NCBI GenBank assembly: GCA_000720995.1
Contig: JOEL01000007.1
Location: 1 to 64,000, forward strand
Source of the DNA: Streptomyces celluloflavus
Lineage (GTDB): Bacteria > Actinomycetota > Actinomycetes > Streptomycetales > Streptomycetaceae
Direction of reading: 5' to 3'
Length of the DNA stretch: 64,000 nt
Part shown: one piece after another, positions 39,080 through 47,659 of the stretch
Position numbering within the stretch: the stretch's first letter is position 1
Layout of the letters: every line of letters begins with the position of its first letter
The notes under the pieces: generated by a model
The model's database searches: none
What the model was told of the DNA's origin: nothing
The model's input: the letters and a program-made list of their open reading frames with translations, nothing else
Position numbers and translations under genes: made by a program

Positions 39080-40015
39080 CTACCGGTTCCGTATGTCAGG
39101 GCCTCGGGGCTCCGGTGGTGTCGCGTCGGCGACGATCCGTGCGGTCCAGGCCACCCCGCCCCACTCCAGCAACCCGCCGATCACCAGACAGCCCCAGCCG
39201 GCCGGGGTGTGCAGCAGCACCCGCAACGGATCGGCGCCGAGCGCGCTGCCCATCAGGAGGCCGCACACGGGCAGCAGCGCGAGCATCAGCGCCGTGGCCC
39301 GCGGACCCGCCAACTGCGCGCGCAGCTCCTCGCGTTGGTCGCGCCGGGCGGCGAGGCCGGCCGCGATCCGTTCGAGTCCGGCGGCCAGTCCGGCCCCGCC
39401 CTCCGCCGCGACCTGCCAGCACGCCGCCACGCCCGTCAGCCCCTCGGCCCCGGGCCGTCGCGCCGCCGTACGCAGCGCCCCGGGCACATCGCCGCCGTAC
39501 CGCGCCGCCGCCAGTACCGCGGAGCCCGCCGCCCCGAGATCCGGTGTTCCCGCCGCGAGCAGCGCCTGGGCCGGCTGCCGTCCGGCCCGCAGTTCGCCCG
39601 CCACCGCCGCGCACAGCCCGATCACCGCCGCGGACCGCCGGTCCCGGTCCCGCTCCACCGCGCGGCGGGTCAGCCACCGGCGGACGACGCACCCGGCCGC
39701 CACCGAGGCGAGCACCGGGAGCACCGATCCGCCCAGCACCCCGATCCCGGCTCCCACCGGCAGGCACCACGCCTCCCGCCCGACCGTCCCCCACCGTCCG
39801 AGGCGCCAGCGCCGCCCCGGGCCCTCCCTCACCGCCCGCGCCTCGATCCACCTCCGCACCCGCGCACACCATCGCGCCGTCGTACCCCCGCCCTCGTCCG
39901 GGCCCGCGGCTCGGGCGAACACCGCCCGCACCCGTTGCCCCAGCCCTTCGCGGCCGCCCACGCCCCACCAGCCCGCAGCCCCGGCGCAGAGCACCGCCCA
40001 CCCCGAAACCCACAT
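39080..40015 (-). CDS. tadB: TadB-like inner-membrane platform protein (T2SSF domain)
   Basis: A 311-residue paralogue of TadC. It begins with a membrane helix (MWVSGWAVLCAGAAGWWGVG), has a central pair of helices (LPVGAGIGVLGGSVLPVLA), a GspF domain with VAGELRAGRQPAQALLAAG, and C-terminal helices around ALMLALLPVCGLLMGSALG. I chose the ATG at MWVSG because GGGAGGGC precedes it; the longer in-frame extension is Gly/Arg-rich. It stands between tadA and tadC. Confidence 0.88.
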   Translation of the reverse strand: MWVSGWAVLCAGAAGWWGVGGREGLGQRVRAVFARAAGPDEGGGTTARWCARVRRWIEARAVREGPGRRWRLGRWGTVGREAWCLPVGAGIGVLGGSVLPVLASVAAGCVVRRWLTRRAVERDRDRRSAAVIGLCAAVAGELRAGRQPAQALLAAGTPDLGAAGSAVLAAARYGGDVPGALRTAARRPGAEGLTGVAACWQVAAEGGAGLAAGLERIAAGLAARRDQREELRAQLAGPRATALMLALLPVCGLLMGSALGADPLRVLLHTPAGWGCLVIGGLLEWGGVAWTARIVADATPPEPRGPDIRNR

Positions 40016-40089
40016 CGCCACCCCGCCCTCCCGTTCGTCTCGCCCGTCCCTCTCGTCCCCGCAGCCACCCGCCCATCCGCCACCCCGGC

Positions 40090-41238
40090 TCACCCGCCCC
40101 GCTCGCAGAGGCGCATCAACCGCCCCCAGCCGGGCGCCTCCCGAAAGCCGTCCGGAGCCCACCGTGCGGCCGGGACCGTCACCACAAACCCGGCGGGGTC
40201 CCGTTCCAGGACGTGGATCTGGGCGATCCGGCGGCGGCCGTCCCGGTCGCGGACGAGATGGATCACCAGCGAGAGCGCGGCCGCGAGCTGACTATGGAGC
40301 GCCGCGCGGTCGAGTCCCGCGGTGGAGCCGAGCGCCTCCAGGCGCGCGGGGACATCGCAGGCGGCATTGGCGTGCACGGTGCCGCAGCCGCCCTCATGGC
40401 CCGTGTTGAGGGCCGCCAGGAGGTCCGTGACCTCGGCGCCGCGCACCTCACCGACCACCAGCCGGTCCGGCCGCATCCGCAGCGCCTGCCGTACGAGGTC
40501 CCGTAGCGTCACCAGTCCGGCGCCCTCCTGGTTGGCGGGGCGCGTCTCCAGCCGCACCACATGGGGATGGTCCGGCCGCAGCTCCGCCGAGTCCTCGGCC
40601 AGCACGATCCGCTCGGCCGGGCCCACCAGCCCCAGCAGTGTGCTGAGCAGTGTCGTCTTCCCCGAGCCCGTACCGCCGCTGACCAGGAACGACAGCCGGG
40701 CCGCCAGCACCGCGCGGAGCAGCCGGTCGCCGCCCGGGGGGACCGTGCCCGCCGCCACCAGTTCCGCGAGGCCGAAGGCGCGGGGCCGCAGCACCCGCAG
40801 CGACAGGCAGGTCCCGCCGACCGCCACCGGAGGCAGCACGGCATGCAGCCGGGTACCGTCCGGCAGCCGGGCGTCCACCCACGGGCGGGCGTCGTCCAAC
40901 CTGCGCCCGGCCACCGCCGCCAGCCGCTGGGCCAGCCTGCGCACCGCCGCCGCGTCCCGGAAGCGCACCGCCGTACGCTCCAGCCCGCCGCCCCGGTCCA
41001 CCCACACCTCGTCCGGGGCGGTGACCAGCACATCCGTCACGTCCGGCGCGGCCAGCAGCGGTTCGAGCGGTCCGCTGCCCACCATCTCGGACCGCAACGC
41101 GGCCACCACGCCCAGCACCTCGGCGTCGCCCAGGAGTTTCCCCTCCGCGCGCAGTGCCACCGCCACCCGGGCCGGCGTCGGCTCCGCCCCCGTCTCGGCC
41201 AGCCGCCGCCGCACCAGTTCCAGCAGTGCCCCGCTCAT
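40090..41238 (-). CDS. tadA: TadA/CpaF secretion ATPase
   Basis: A 382-residue hexameric ATPase that powers Flp pilus assembly. Walker A is SGGTGSGKTTLL, the Asp box is ERIVLAEDSAELRP, and the His-rich/Walker B-like region is RMRPDRLVVGEVRGAEV followed by NTGHEGGCGTVHANAA. The N-terminal part (VTDVLVTAPDEVWVDRGG) matches CpaF. It overlaps the tadZ-like gene by 4 bp (ATGA) and precedes tadB. No separate retraction ATPase is seen. Confidence 0.94.
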   Translation of the reverse strand: MSGALLELVRRRLAETGAEPTPARVAVALRAEGKLLGDAEVLGVVAALRSEMVGSGPLEPLLAAPDVTDVLVTAPDEVWVDRGGGLERTAVRFRDAAAVRRLAQRLAAVAGRRLDDARPWVDARLPDGTRLHAVLPPVAVGGTCLSLRVLRPRAFGLAELVAAGTVPPGGDRLLRAVLAARLSFLVSGGTGSGKTTLLSTLLGLVGPAERIVLAEDSAELRPDHPHVVRLETRPANQEGAGLVTLRDLVRQALRMRPDRLVVGEVRGAEVTDLLAALNTGHEGGCGTVHANAACDVPARLEALGSTAGLDRAALHSQLAAALSLVIHLVRDRDGRRRIAQIHVLERDPAGFVVTVPAARWAPDGFREAPGWGRLMRLCERGG

Positions 41239-42392
41239 ACCGGGCCCCCCGAAGGCGCTCCGCTCCGCGCCGCGCCACCACCGGCCGCCCCGTGGCCGCC
41301 GCCCAGCGTCCGCTCCCAGAACGCCGCCGAGAACCGGGCCAGCGGGCCGCGCACATCCGCCCCCGGCGGCACGCCGCGCGCCGGATCATCCAACAGGCCG
41401 TGCTCCCACGGGAGTTCCCCGGCCAACGGGAGCTTCAGGAGGCGGGCGATCTCGTCCGCCTCCAGGGCCTCACGCGACCCCGGTCCGCCGCGTGTCACTA
41501 CCCGCAGGTCGCGCAGCACCATCTGGACGCCGGACGCGACCCGCCGCGCCGCCGCGACCGCCCGGAGTTCCGCGGGAACCACCAGCAGTCCGACGTCCAC
41601 CTGCGCCAGCGCCTCCGCCACCGCTTCGTCGGCCCGGCGCGGCAGGTCCACCACCACGACACCGCCGCGCCGCCGCGCCGCGGCCAGGACCGCCCGCATG
41701 GCCGGTGGCGGGATGGCGACCTCGGCGCCCCGGTCCCAGCTGAGCACCCGCAGGGAGTGCAGCCGCGGCAGCGACTCCTCCAGGGCGCCGCAGGCCACCC
41801 GGCCGCGCGAGGTGGAGAAGGCGGGCCAGCGCAGCCCCTTCTCCCGCTCGCCGCCCATCAGGACGTCGAGGCCGCCGCCGAGCGGATCGCCGTCCACGAG
41901 CACGGTGCGCCGCCCCGCGCGGGCCGCCGTGACGGCCAGCGCGCAGGCCAGGGTGCTCGCTCCGGCGCCGCCCCGGCCGCCGATGACGCCGACCGTGAGC
42001 GCCGGCTCGCCGACGCCCTCGGCCGCGTCGGCGATGCGGTCCACCAGCCAGCGCTCACCGTCGGGCAGCGTCAGCACCTGCTCCGCCCCGATGCCGACGG
42101 CCAGCCGCCACACCGCGGGGTCGTCCGCGTCCCGCCCGACGAGGACGACGCCCGCCCGGCGCTCGGCGCCGCGCATCCGGGCCGCGCAGTCGTCGCCGAC
42201 GATCACCAGGGGCGCCGTCTCCCAGCCGCCTTCGCGGGCGGGCAGTCCGTGCGCCACTTCCGGCAGCGCACCGGCCGCCGCGCAGAGCCGCAGAAGATCG
42301 TCGAGAAGTCGCTCGTCCTCGGTGACGATGAGCGGTCCGCCCCGCTCTTCGCCGGTCCGATCCGGCCAATCCGATGTCGTAGTTCCGGCCAC
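41235..42392 (-). CDS. ssd: Septum-site-determining/TadZ-like P-loop protein (Ssd)
   Basis: A 385-residue first gene of the pilus operon, started at GTG with GGGGGACGG upstream. An N-terminal pseudo-receiver-like domain (about 1-125; LIVTEDERLLDDLLRL) is followed by a MinD/ParA-like ATPase domain with a deviant Walker A, VIGGRGGAGASTLACAL, where the usual Lys is replaced, and the Walker A-prime-like VDGDPLGGGLDVLM. TadZ proteins mark the cellular position of Tad machines; mycobacterial Ssd was named for an effect on septation. ATP turnover is questionable given the altered P-loop. Confidence 0.88.
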   Translation of the reverse strand: MAGTTTSDWPDRTGEERGGPLIVTEDERLLDDLLRLCAAAGALPEVAHGLPAREGGWETAPLVIVGDDCAARMRGAERRAGVVLVGRDADDPAVWRLAVGIGAEQVLTLPDGERWLVDRIADAAEGVGEPALTVGVIGGRGGAGASTLACALAVTAARAGRRTVLVDGDPLGGGLDVLMGGEREKGLRWPAFSTSRGRVACGALEESLPRLHSLRVLSWDRGAEVAIPPPAMRAVLAAARRRGGVVVVDLPRRADEAVAEALAQVDVGLLVVPAELRAVAAARRVASGVQMVLRDLRVVTRGGPGSREALEADEIARLLKLPLAGELPWEHGLLDDPARGVPPGADVRGPLARFSAAFWERTLGGGHGAAGGGAARSGAPSGGPV

Positions 42393-42889
42393 GTTCCGTC
42401 CCCCTATCGCTACACAACTCGTACATCCGCGAACTCGCGGACTTTTACGGTGCAGCGATCCGGAAAATCCCGTGGATCTTGGTCCAAATCTGTGGACAAC
42501 TCAGCCGCTGTGAATATCCCCATCACCTATACCGACACGGCTGACAGAGGTGACTTCCGAGAAGTTCTGAGAAGCGGAAGGGACTTCCATAGCGCATCCC
42601 GATGACTACCGTGCGTAGCGGATGACACGCGTCGTCGGAGACGGCGACGATGGCGGAACGGGAGTGGCAGCCCCCCTGCCCGACGGCGCAAAACGCGTCC
42701 GGACATGCGACGACCCCCGCCGGGGGGGAGAGCGGGGGTCGTCCCCTCGGCCGACTCGGGGGGGGAGGAGCCGGACCGGGTTAGCACGGTCGCGAACGAT
42801 CCGTGACTTCCATGGTGTACCCGAGAGCCTTCTCAGGCAAACCCACGCGCCAGACCTTACGCCGAATGGTGGGCGCCTATGCTCGCCCC
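42393..42889. other. Divergent region between the pilus operon and the HAD gene
   Basis: About 500 bp carrying the pilus-operon promoter area (AT-richer at 42395-42560), a hairpin at 42709-42743 and G-tracts. No gene is supported here. Confidence 0.55.
42709..42743. terminator. Hairpin in the region upstream of the HAD gene
   Basis: A perfect 12-bp inverted repeat (GACGACCCCCGC and its complement) with an 11-nt G-rich loop. It is not adjacent to any annotated stop, so it might end a short untranslated RNA or act as a transcription barrier between divergent units. Confidence 0.65.
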
Positions 42890-43747
42890 GTGGAAAACCA
42901 CTCCGTACCTCACTCGACCCCCCGCACTGCCGCGTTCTTCGACTTGGACAAGACCGTCATTGCAAAGTCGAGCACGCTGACCTTCAGCAAGTCGTTCTAC
43001 CAAGGCGGCCTGATCAATCGGCGGGCCGTACTGCGCACCGCGTACGCACAGTTCGTGTATCTCGTCGGCGGCGCGGATCACGACCAGATGGAGCGGCTGC
43101 GCGCATATCTGTCCTCGCTCTGCCGCGGCTGGGACGTGGCCCAGGTCCGGGAGATCGTCGCCGAGACGCTGCACGACCTGATCGACCCGATCATCTACGA
43201 CGAGGCGGCCTCCCTCATCGAGGAGCACCACGCCGCCGGGCGCGATGTCGTGATCGTCTCGACCTCGGGCGCCGAGGTCGTCGAGCCGATCGGCGAACTC
43301 CTGGGGGCCGATCGGGTCGTGGCCACCCGGATGGTCGTCGGTGCGGACGGCCGCTTCACGGGCGAGATCGAGTACTACGCCTACGGGCCGACCAAGGCGG
43401 AGGCCGTCCGCGAGCTCGCCGCGTCCGAGGGCTACGACCTCGGCCGCTGTTACGCGTACAGCGATTCGGCGACCGATGTCCCGATGCTCGAATCGGTCGG
43501 GCACCCCTTCGCGGTCAATCCGGACCGGACGCTGCGCCGCGAGGCGCTGGCCCGCGACTGGCCGGTGCTGTCGTTCAACCGGCCGGTCCCGCTCAAGCAG
43601 CGGCTGCCGGCCTTGTCGATGCCCTCGCGCCCGGTGCTCGCCGTCGCTGCGGCGGTGGGCGCGGCCGCGGCCACCGCGGGCCTGGTCTGGTACACGAGCC
43701 GGCGCAGGACGGCGAGGGAGCGCCTCGCCCGGATTGCCCGCGTTTGA
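42890..43747 (+). CDS. HAD-IB family phosphatase (SerB-like) with C-terminal membrane helix
   Basis: A 285-residue hydrolase. Motif I is AAFFDLDKTVIAKSS (nucleophile Asp), motif II VIVSTSGAEVV, motif III Lys in YGPTKAEAV, and the acidic motif IV YAYSDSATDVPML. The C-terminal 45 residues hold a hydrophobic helix (PVLAVAAAVGAAAATAGLVW) and a basic end, so it is membrane-attached. Homologues in Streptomyces are annotated as morphological-differentiation-associated. I favour GTG 42890 because TATGCT lies 6 nt upstream, as in leaderless mRNAs; ATG 42866 is the alternative. The substrate is unknown. Confidence 0.88.
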   Translation: MENHSVPHSTPRTAAFFDLDKTVIAKSSTLTFSKSFYQGGLINRRAVLRTAYAQFVYLVGGADHDQMERLRAYLSSLCRGWDVAQVREIVAETLHDLIDPIIYDEAASLIEEHHAAGRDVVIVSTSGAEVVEPIGELLGADRVVATRMVVGADGRFTGEIEYYAYGPTKAEAVRELAASEGYDLGRCYAYSDSATDVPMLESVGHPFAVNPDRTLRREALARDWPVLSFNRPVPLKQRLPALSMPSRPVLAVAAAVGAAAATAGLVWYTSRRRTARERLARIARV

Positions 43748-43809
43748 AGGCACAAGTAAAGATCTGAGGCGCGGGGTTCCGCTTGCCCCGTATTGGTAGT
43801 ACAAAGGAG

Positions 43810-44005
43810 TTGACGGCCCGCGAGACCAAGGACATCCGAGAGGATTACCCATCACGCAGTAAGGCCCACGGACCGAAGTATGAATATCGGGCACCCACGC
43901 GACGCCGACCCGTCGATTACGGGCCAGCCGCACCAGGTAACCGGACCGAGAATTCCGACCTGATGGGCAAACACCGTGCACGCATGGTAACCCGGTGGAC
44001 ATGCC
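43810..44005 (+). ncRNA. Candidate 6S-like RNA (ssrS)
   Basis: This gap, between a HAD phosphatase gene and the degenerate Fic-like gene, corresponds by gene order to the S. coelicolor interval in which a 6S-like RNA has been described (recalled, not searched). The DNA can fold into one long irregular hairpin: the GGATTACCCATC region near 43842 faces ATGGTAACCC near 43984, GGCCCA at 43862 faces TGGGC at 43963, and CCCGTCGATTACGGG (43909-43923) closes a terminal loop. It is much less GC-rich than the coding neighbours and ends just before a strong hairpin. Ends and strand are estimates. A reading frame across it lacks protein-like features. Confidence 0.4.
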
Positions 44006-44006
44006 A

Positions 44007-44039
44007 GCGGCGGTACCTATCAGCATCAGGTACCGCCGC
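44007..44039. terminator. Hairpin ending the HAD/ncRNA region
   Basis: A perfect 12-bp stem (GCGGCGGTACCT and its complement) with a 9-nt loop (ATCAGCATC), directly after the candidate ncRNA. Confidence 0.8.
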
Positions 44040-44064
44040 AACCCCGTTCGGAGTCAGGTGAGTT

Positions 44065-44093
44065 GAGGGCGCGGGTCCGAGTCCCGCGCCCTC
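44065..44093 (-). terminator. Hairpin after the Fic-like gene
   Basis: A perfect 11-bp stem (GAGGGCGCGGG and its complement) with a 7-nt loop, starting 7 nt beyond the Fic-like stop codon on the minus strand. Together with 44007-44039 it gives a bidirectional stop between convergent units. Confidence 0.8.
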
Positions 44094-44099
44094 GGCCGG

Positions 44100-44957
44100 T
44101 CAGGCCGTGCCGCGTTGCAGCGCCTCGCAGACCGCGGTGCTCTCCCGTGACCCCAGCTCGACCGAGCGTCCGCAGTGCGCGATCCACGCCGCGACGCCCT
44201 CCGGCGTCCCCGAGACGTAGCCCTCCAGGGCGGCCACGTAGGCCGCGCTCCCCTGTTCGGCGTGCCCGACCTCCGCCGGGCAGATGGACTTCGGGTCCAG
44301 TCCGCTGCCGACCAGCACGATCCGCTCCGCCGCCCGCGCGACCAGTCCGTTGTACGAGCCGAACGGCCGCAGCGCGAGCAGTTCGCCGTGCACCACCGCG
44401 GCGGTCACCAGGGCCGGTGCGGAGGTGCCCGCCAGCAGCATCCGGGCCAGCCCGTCCAGCCGCCCGGCCACCTCGCCGGCGGTCGGCAGCGCCAGCTCGA
44501 CCAGCGGCTCGTCCACCGGCTCGGCCGCCAGCCGCGGACGCCCCACCGTGTCGTCCGCCGCGCCGCCGCCGGCCGCCACCAGATGGAGCCGCGCCAGCAC
44601 CCGCAGCGGCGACTGCCGCCACACGCCGAGCAGTTGCCCGGCCTCGGCCGTCAGGCGCAGCGCCGCGCCGACCGTCCGCGGCTCGCCGTCGACGCCGAAG
44701 TCGGTGCGCCGCCGCACCTCTTCGAGCGCCCAGTCGGCCCCCGCCAGCGCCGCGGAACCGCGCGCTCCGCGCAGCGCCGCCTCGGCGCTGACCTCGCTGC
44801 TGCGGCGCCGCATGATCCGGTGCCCGTAGATCCGGTCGACGCCCTTGCGGACGGCGTCCACGGAGTCGGCGACCCCGGGGAGTGCCGCCAGGGCCGCGAG
44901 CGGATCTCCACTCGCGTTCGGGGGTGCGGGGGTCGTCCCCCGGGAGAGTGCAGCCAT
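44100..44957 (-). CDS. Fic/DOC-like protein with degenerate active site
   Basis: A 285-residue protein. The C-terminal half has the helical Fic pattern: LVTAAVVHGELLALRPFGSYNGLVARAAERIVL aligns with the HPFx(D/E)GNGR region, but the catalytic His is Arg (RPF), the acidic residue is Ser, and the final Arg is Val. AMP transfer by the usual mechanism is therefore unlikely. Homologues are sometimes labelled oxidoreductase without evidence. The N-terminal half is Ala/Leu-rich helix. The start is the ATG at MAALSRG; the in-frame extension to 45035 is not supported. It diverges from the P-loop ATPase gene by about 100 bp. Confidence 0.75.
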   Translation of the reverse strand: MAALSRGTTPAPPNASGDPLAALAALPGVADSVDAVRKGVDRIYGHRIMRRRSSEVSAEAALRGARGSAALAGADWALEEVRRRTDFGVDGEPRTVGAALRLTAEAGQLLGVWRQSPLRVLARLHLVAAGGGAADDTVGRPRLAAEPVDEPLVELALPTAGEVAGRLDGLARMLLAGTSAPALVTAAVVHGELLALRPFGSYNGLVARAAERIVLVGSGLDPKSICPAEVGHAEQGSAAYVAALEGYVSGTPEGVAAWIAHCGRSVELGSRESTAVCEALQRGTA

Positions 44958-45058
44958 GGGCACGACCCTACGCACCACCGGGCGGAACCCCCCGAAGGAG
45001 TGGTCTTCCTCACGGAAACGTCTCACCGCATGCAATATGACGATTACCCTTGGTGAAC

Positions 45059-46045
45059 ATGAAGATCGCTTTCGTAGGCAAGGGCGGCAGCGGCAAGACC
45101 ACCCTGTCCTCCCTGTTCATCCGGCATCTCGCCGCGGCCCGCGTCCCCGTCATCGCGGTGGACGCCGATATCAACCAGCACCTGGGCGCCGCCCTCGGCC
45201 TGGCCGAGAAGGACGCCGCCGCGCTCCCCGCGATGGGCGCCCATCTCCCGCTGATCAAGAACTACCTGCGCGGCAGCAATCCGCGCATCCCGTCCGCCGA
45301 GACGATGATCAAGACCACCCCGCCCGGCGAGGGCTCGCGGCTGCTGCGGGTCGGCGGGCGCAACCCCGTCTACGACGCCTGCGCCAGGACCGTGCCCCTC
45401 GACGACACCTCCGTGCAGCTGATGGCGACCGGCCCGTTCACCGAGTCCGATCTGGGGGTGGCCTGCTACCACTCCAAGGTCGGCGCGGTCGAGCTGTGCC
45501 TGAACCACCTCGTGGACGGCCGCGAGGAGTACGTCGTCGTCGACATGACGGCCGGCTCGGACTCCTTCGCCTCCGGGATGTTCACCCGCTTCGACCTGAC
45601 CTTCCTGGTCGCCGAGCCCACCCGTAAGGGCATCGCCGTCTACCGCCAGTACAAGGAGTACGCCCGGGACTTCGGCATCACCCTGAAGGTCGTGGGCAAC
45701 AAGGTGCAGGGCCCGGACGATCTCGCGTTCCTCCGTGCCGAGGTGGGCGACGACCTGCTGGTGACCGTCGGGTACTCCGACTGGGTGCGGGCGATGGAGA
45801 AGGGCCGCCCGGCCCGGTTCGCGGATCTGGAGGAGACCAACCGGCGGGCCCTGGAGACGCTGCACACCACCGCCGACGCCGCGTACGAGCGCCGCGACTG
45901 GGAGCGCTACACCCGCCAGATGGTGCACTTCCACCTGAAGAACGCGGAGAGCTGGGGCAACGCGAAGACGGGCGCCGACCTGGCGGCCCAGGTCGACCCC
46001 GCCTTCGTGCTCTTCGAGGGAGCGGCCGCTCCCCAGCCCGCGTGA
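45059..46045 (+). CDS. CooC/MinD-like P-loop ATPase
   Basis: A 328-residue SIMIBI-class ATPase. Deviant Walker A KGGSGKTTLSS (residues about 8-18), Walker A-prime VIAVDADINQHLGAAL, Walker B-like VVVDMTAGSDSFASGMF, and a base-recognition motif VGNKVQGPDD. The closest functional analogues are CooC/NifH-like metallochaperone ATPases. No metal-site CxC pair is obvious in the middle domain, so the role is open. The start ATG 45059 lacks a ribosome binding site, but a TACCCT box lies just upstream, fitting a leaderless mRNA. Its stop is 1 nt from the stop of the convergent neighbour. Confidence 0.82.
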   Translation: MKIAFVGKGGSGKTTLSSLFIRHLAAARVPVIAVDADINQHLGAALGLAEKDAAALPAMGAHLPLIKNYLRGSNPRIPSAETMIKTTPPGEGSRLLRVGGRNPVYDACARTVPLDDTSVQLMATGPFTESDLGVACYHSKVGAVELCLNHLVDGREEYVVVDMTAGSDSFASGMFTRFDLTFLVAEPTRKGIAVYRQYKEYARDFGITLKVVGNKVQGPDDLAFLRAEVGDDLLVTVGYSDWVRAMEKGRPARFADLEETNRRALETLHTTADAAYERRDWERYTRQMVHFHLKNAESWGNAKTGADLAAQVDPAFVLFEGAAAPQPA

Positions 46046-46046
46046 T

Positions 46047-47336
46047 TTAGTCGTCCGAACCGGCCCGCTCACCCCCCTCCGGACGGGGCGCCGCCGGTGC
46101 GGACGGGGCGGAAGCGGCGGCCGGTGCGTCGGAGAGGTAGGACGCCCAGCCGTCCTTCGGCGCCTCGCCCACCGGCAGCGCCCGCAGCTTGGCGAGCACC
46201 TTCGGGTCCTGGACGTCCAGCCAGTCACTCAGCTGCTTGAAGCTGACGCACCGTACGTCCCGCTGCGGGCAGACGGTCCTGATGGTGTCCTCGACGGCCT
46301 TCATATAGGCGCCGCCGTTCCAGGACTCGAAGTGGTCGCCGACGAACATCGGCGCGCGGTTGCCGTTGTACGCGCGCTCGAAGCCCTGCAGCAGGCCGTC
46401 GCGCATCTGCTGTCCCCACGCTTCGTGCATCGACGGGTCGCCGCTGGAGGTGCCCGACTGGTTGGCGAGGAAGTTGTAGTCCATCGAGAGGGTCTCGAAG
46501 GCCCGCCCCGGGACCGGGATCTGCTGGAGCGGGAAGTCCCAGACGCCGTCGATCTGCTGCGGCCAGATCTGGAGGCCGCCGGGCGAGCTGGTGTCGTAGC
46601 GGAAGCCCATCTCCTTGGCGGCGGGGATGAGGTTGCGCTGCCCCTCCAGGCACGGCGCACGGCCGCCGACCAGCTCCTTGCCGTAGTCGAAGGGCAGCGG
46701 CTTCTCGCCCTGGATGCCGGAGTTGGTCTTCCAGTTCTTCACGAACCACTCGGCCTGCTGGATCTCGCTCTTCCACTCCTCCGTGGACCAGGTGCCGACA
46801 CCGCGGTCGGGGCCGCAGAAGTGCCCGTTGAAGTGGGTGCCGATCTCGTTGCCGTCCTCCCAGGCACCGCGGACCTGCGTGACGGTGTCCTTGATTCCCT
46901 TGAGGTCGTTGAAGCCGATGTCCGACGCGCCGGCCGCGTGCTGCGGCGGGTTGTAGAGCTCCTTCTTGGTCTCCGGGAGCAGATAGACGCCGCTGAGGAA
47001 GTACGTCATGGTCGCGTCGTACTTCTTGCCGACCTCGCGGAAGTGCGAGAAGAGCTTCTGCTTGTCCTCGCCCGCGCCGTCCCAGGAGAACACCACGAAT
47101 TGCGGGGGCCGTTCACCCGGTCTGAGCCGTACGGGCCTGGGCTGGTGCGGCTGCGCTCCGGTGTAGGCGGTCGAGCCGTCGCCGATGAGTCTGATCTTCT
47201 GCGCGGCGTTGGGCGCGGCCCGCCCCTTCCTGGTGTGCTGGGCCGGTTCGTCCTGCGCGGCCCCGGCGCAGCCGGCGACGGCGGCCAGCGCCATCGCGGC
47301 GGCGATCCGCGCCGTGATCGTCGGTGCGGCTGTCAT
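46047..47336 (-). CDS. Polysaccharide deacetylase-like lipoprotein
   Basis: A 429-residue exported protein with lipobox VAGCAG. The core begins PPQFVVFSWDGAGEDKQKLF, where the W-D-G segment stands at the place of the catalytic Asp in NodB-type deacetylases (usually FDD/FDDG). Later blocks include GNEIGTHFNGHFCG (the His-x-x-x-His-like metal region), FRYDTSSPGGLQIWP and APMFVGDHFESWNGG. This fits a carbohydrate-esterase 4-like fold with an altered active site acting on cell-surface glycan. The C-terminal Ala/Pro/Glu tail is disordered. The start ATG 47336 has GAGGTGG upstream. It overlaps no gene, but its stop is 1 nt from the neighbour's. Confidence 0.82.
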   Translation of the reverse strand: MTAAPTITARIAAAMALAAVAGCAGAAQDEPAQHTRKGRAAPNAAQKIRLIGDGSTAYTGAQPHQPRPVRLRPGERPPQFVVFSWDGAGEDKQKLFSHFREVGKKYDATMTYFLSGVYLLPETKKELYNPPQHAAGASDIGFNDLKGIKDTVTQVRGAWEDGNEIGTHFNGHFCGPDRGVGTWSTEEWKSEIQQAEWFVKNWKTNSGIQGEKPLPFDYGKELVGGRAPCLEGQRNLIPAAKEMGFRYDTSSPGGLQIWPQQIDGVWDFPLQQIPVPGRAFETLSMDYNFLANQSGTSSGDPSMHEAWGQQMRDGLLQGFERAYNGNRAPMFVGDHFESWNGGAYMKAVEDTIRTVCPQRDVRCVSFKQLSDWLDVQDPKVLAKLRALPVGEAPKDGWASYLSDAPAAASAPSAPAAPRPEGGERAGSDD

Positions 47337-47659
47337 CAGCCACCTCATTCCTGGTGCCGTGAGCACCCTCCGAAGGGATCAATCGGAAAAACTGCCCACA
47401 AGATCCCATACACCAAGAAGAGGGATTAAAACGACAAGCCATTAGTCATCATATTCACCCGATAGGTGGAATGAACGGCCCGCCTGCCCGAAAGAACTTC
47501 TCTTCGCCTTTACGTGTCATTACGATCCGTTTACCAATGCTGGAGAGTCACCTGACCGTCACGGACCGCGACGGGCGTCGGTGGCTCGCGTCCCGCCGCA
47601 GTACACCGCCGCCCCACGATCGCGCCCCGCGCGACCGCGTCGCCCCGGAGGAGACGGGA
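47337..47659. other. Divergent promoter region
   Basis: About 320 bp between the divergent deacetylase-like and SulP-carbonic anhydrase genes. The 47390-47545 stretch is AT-richer than its surroundings and should contain both promoters. An in-frame upstream extension of the SulP gene runs through it but has no ribosome binding site. Confidence 0.5.

Noticed and set aside
43783..44061. Plus-strand 92-codon protein in the HAD/Fic-like gap
   Set aside because: It has no good start site or codon bias and overlaps the terminator hairpin; the structured-RNA reading fits better.
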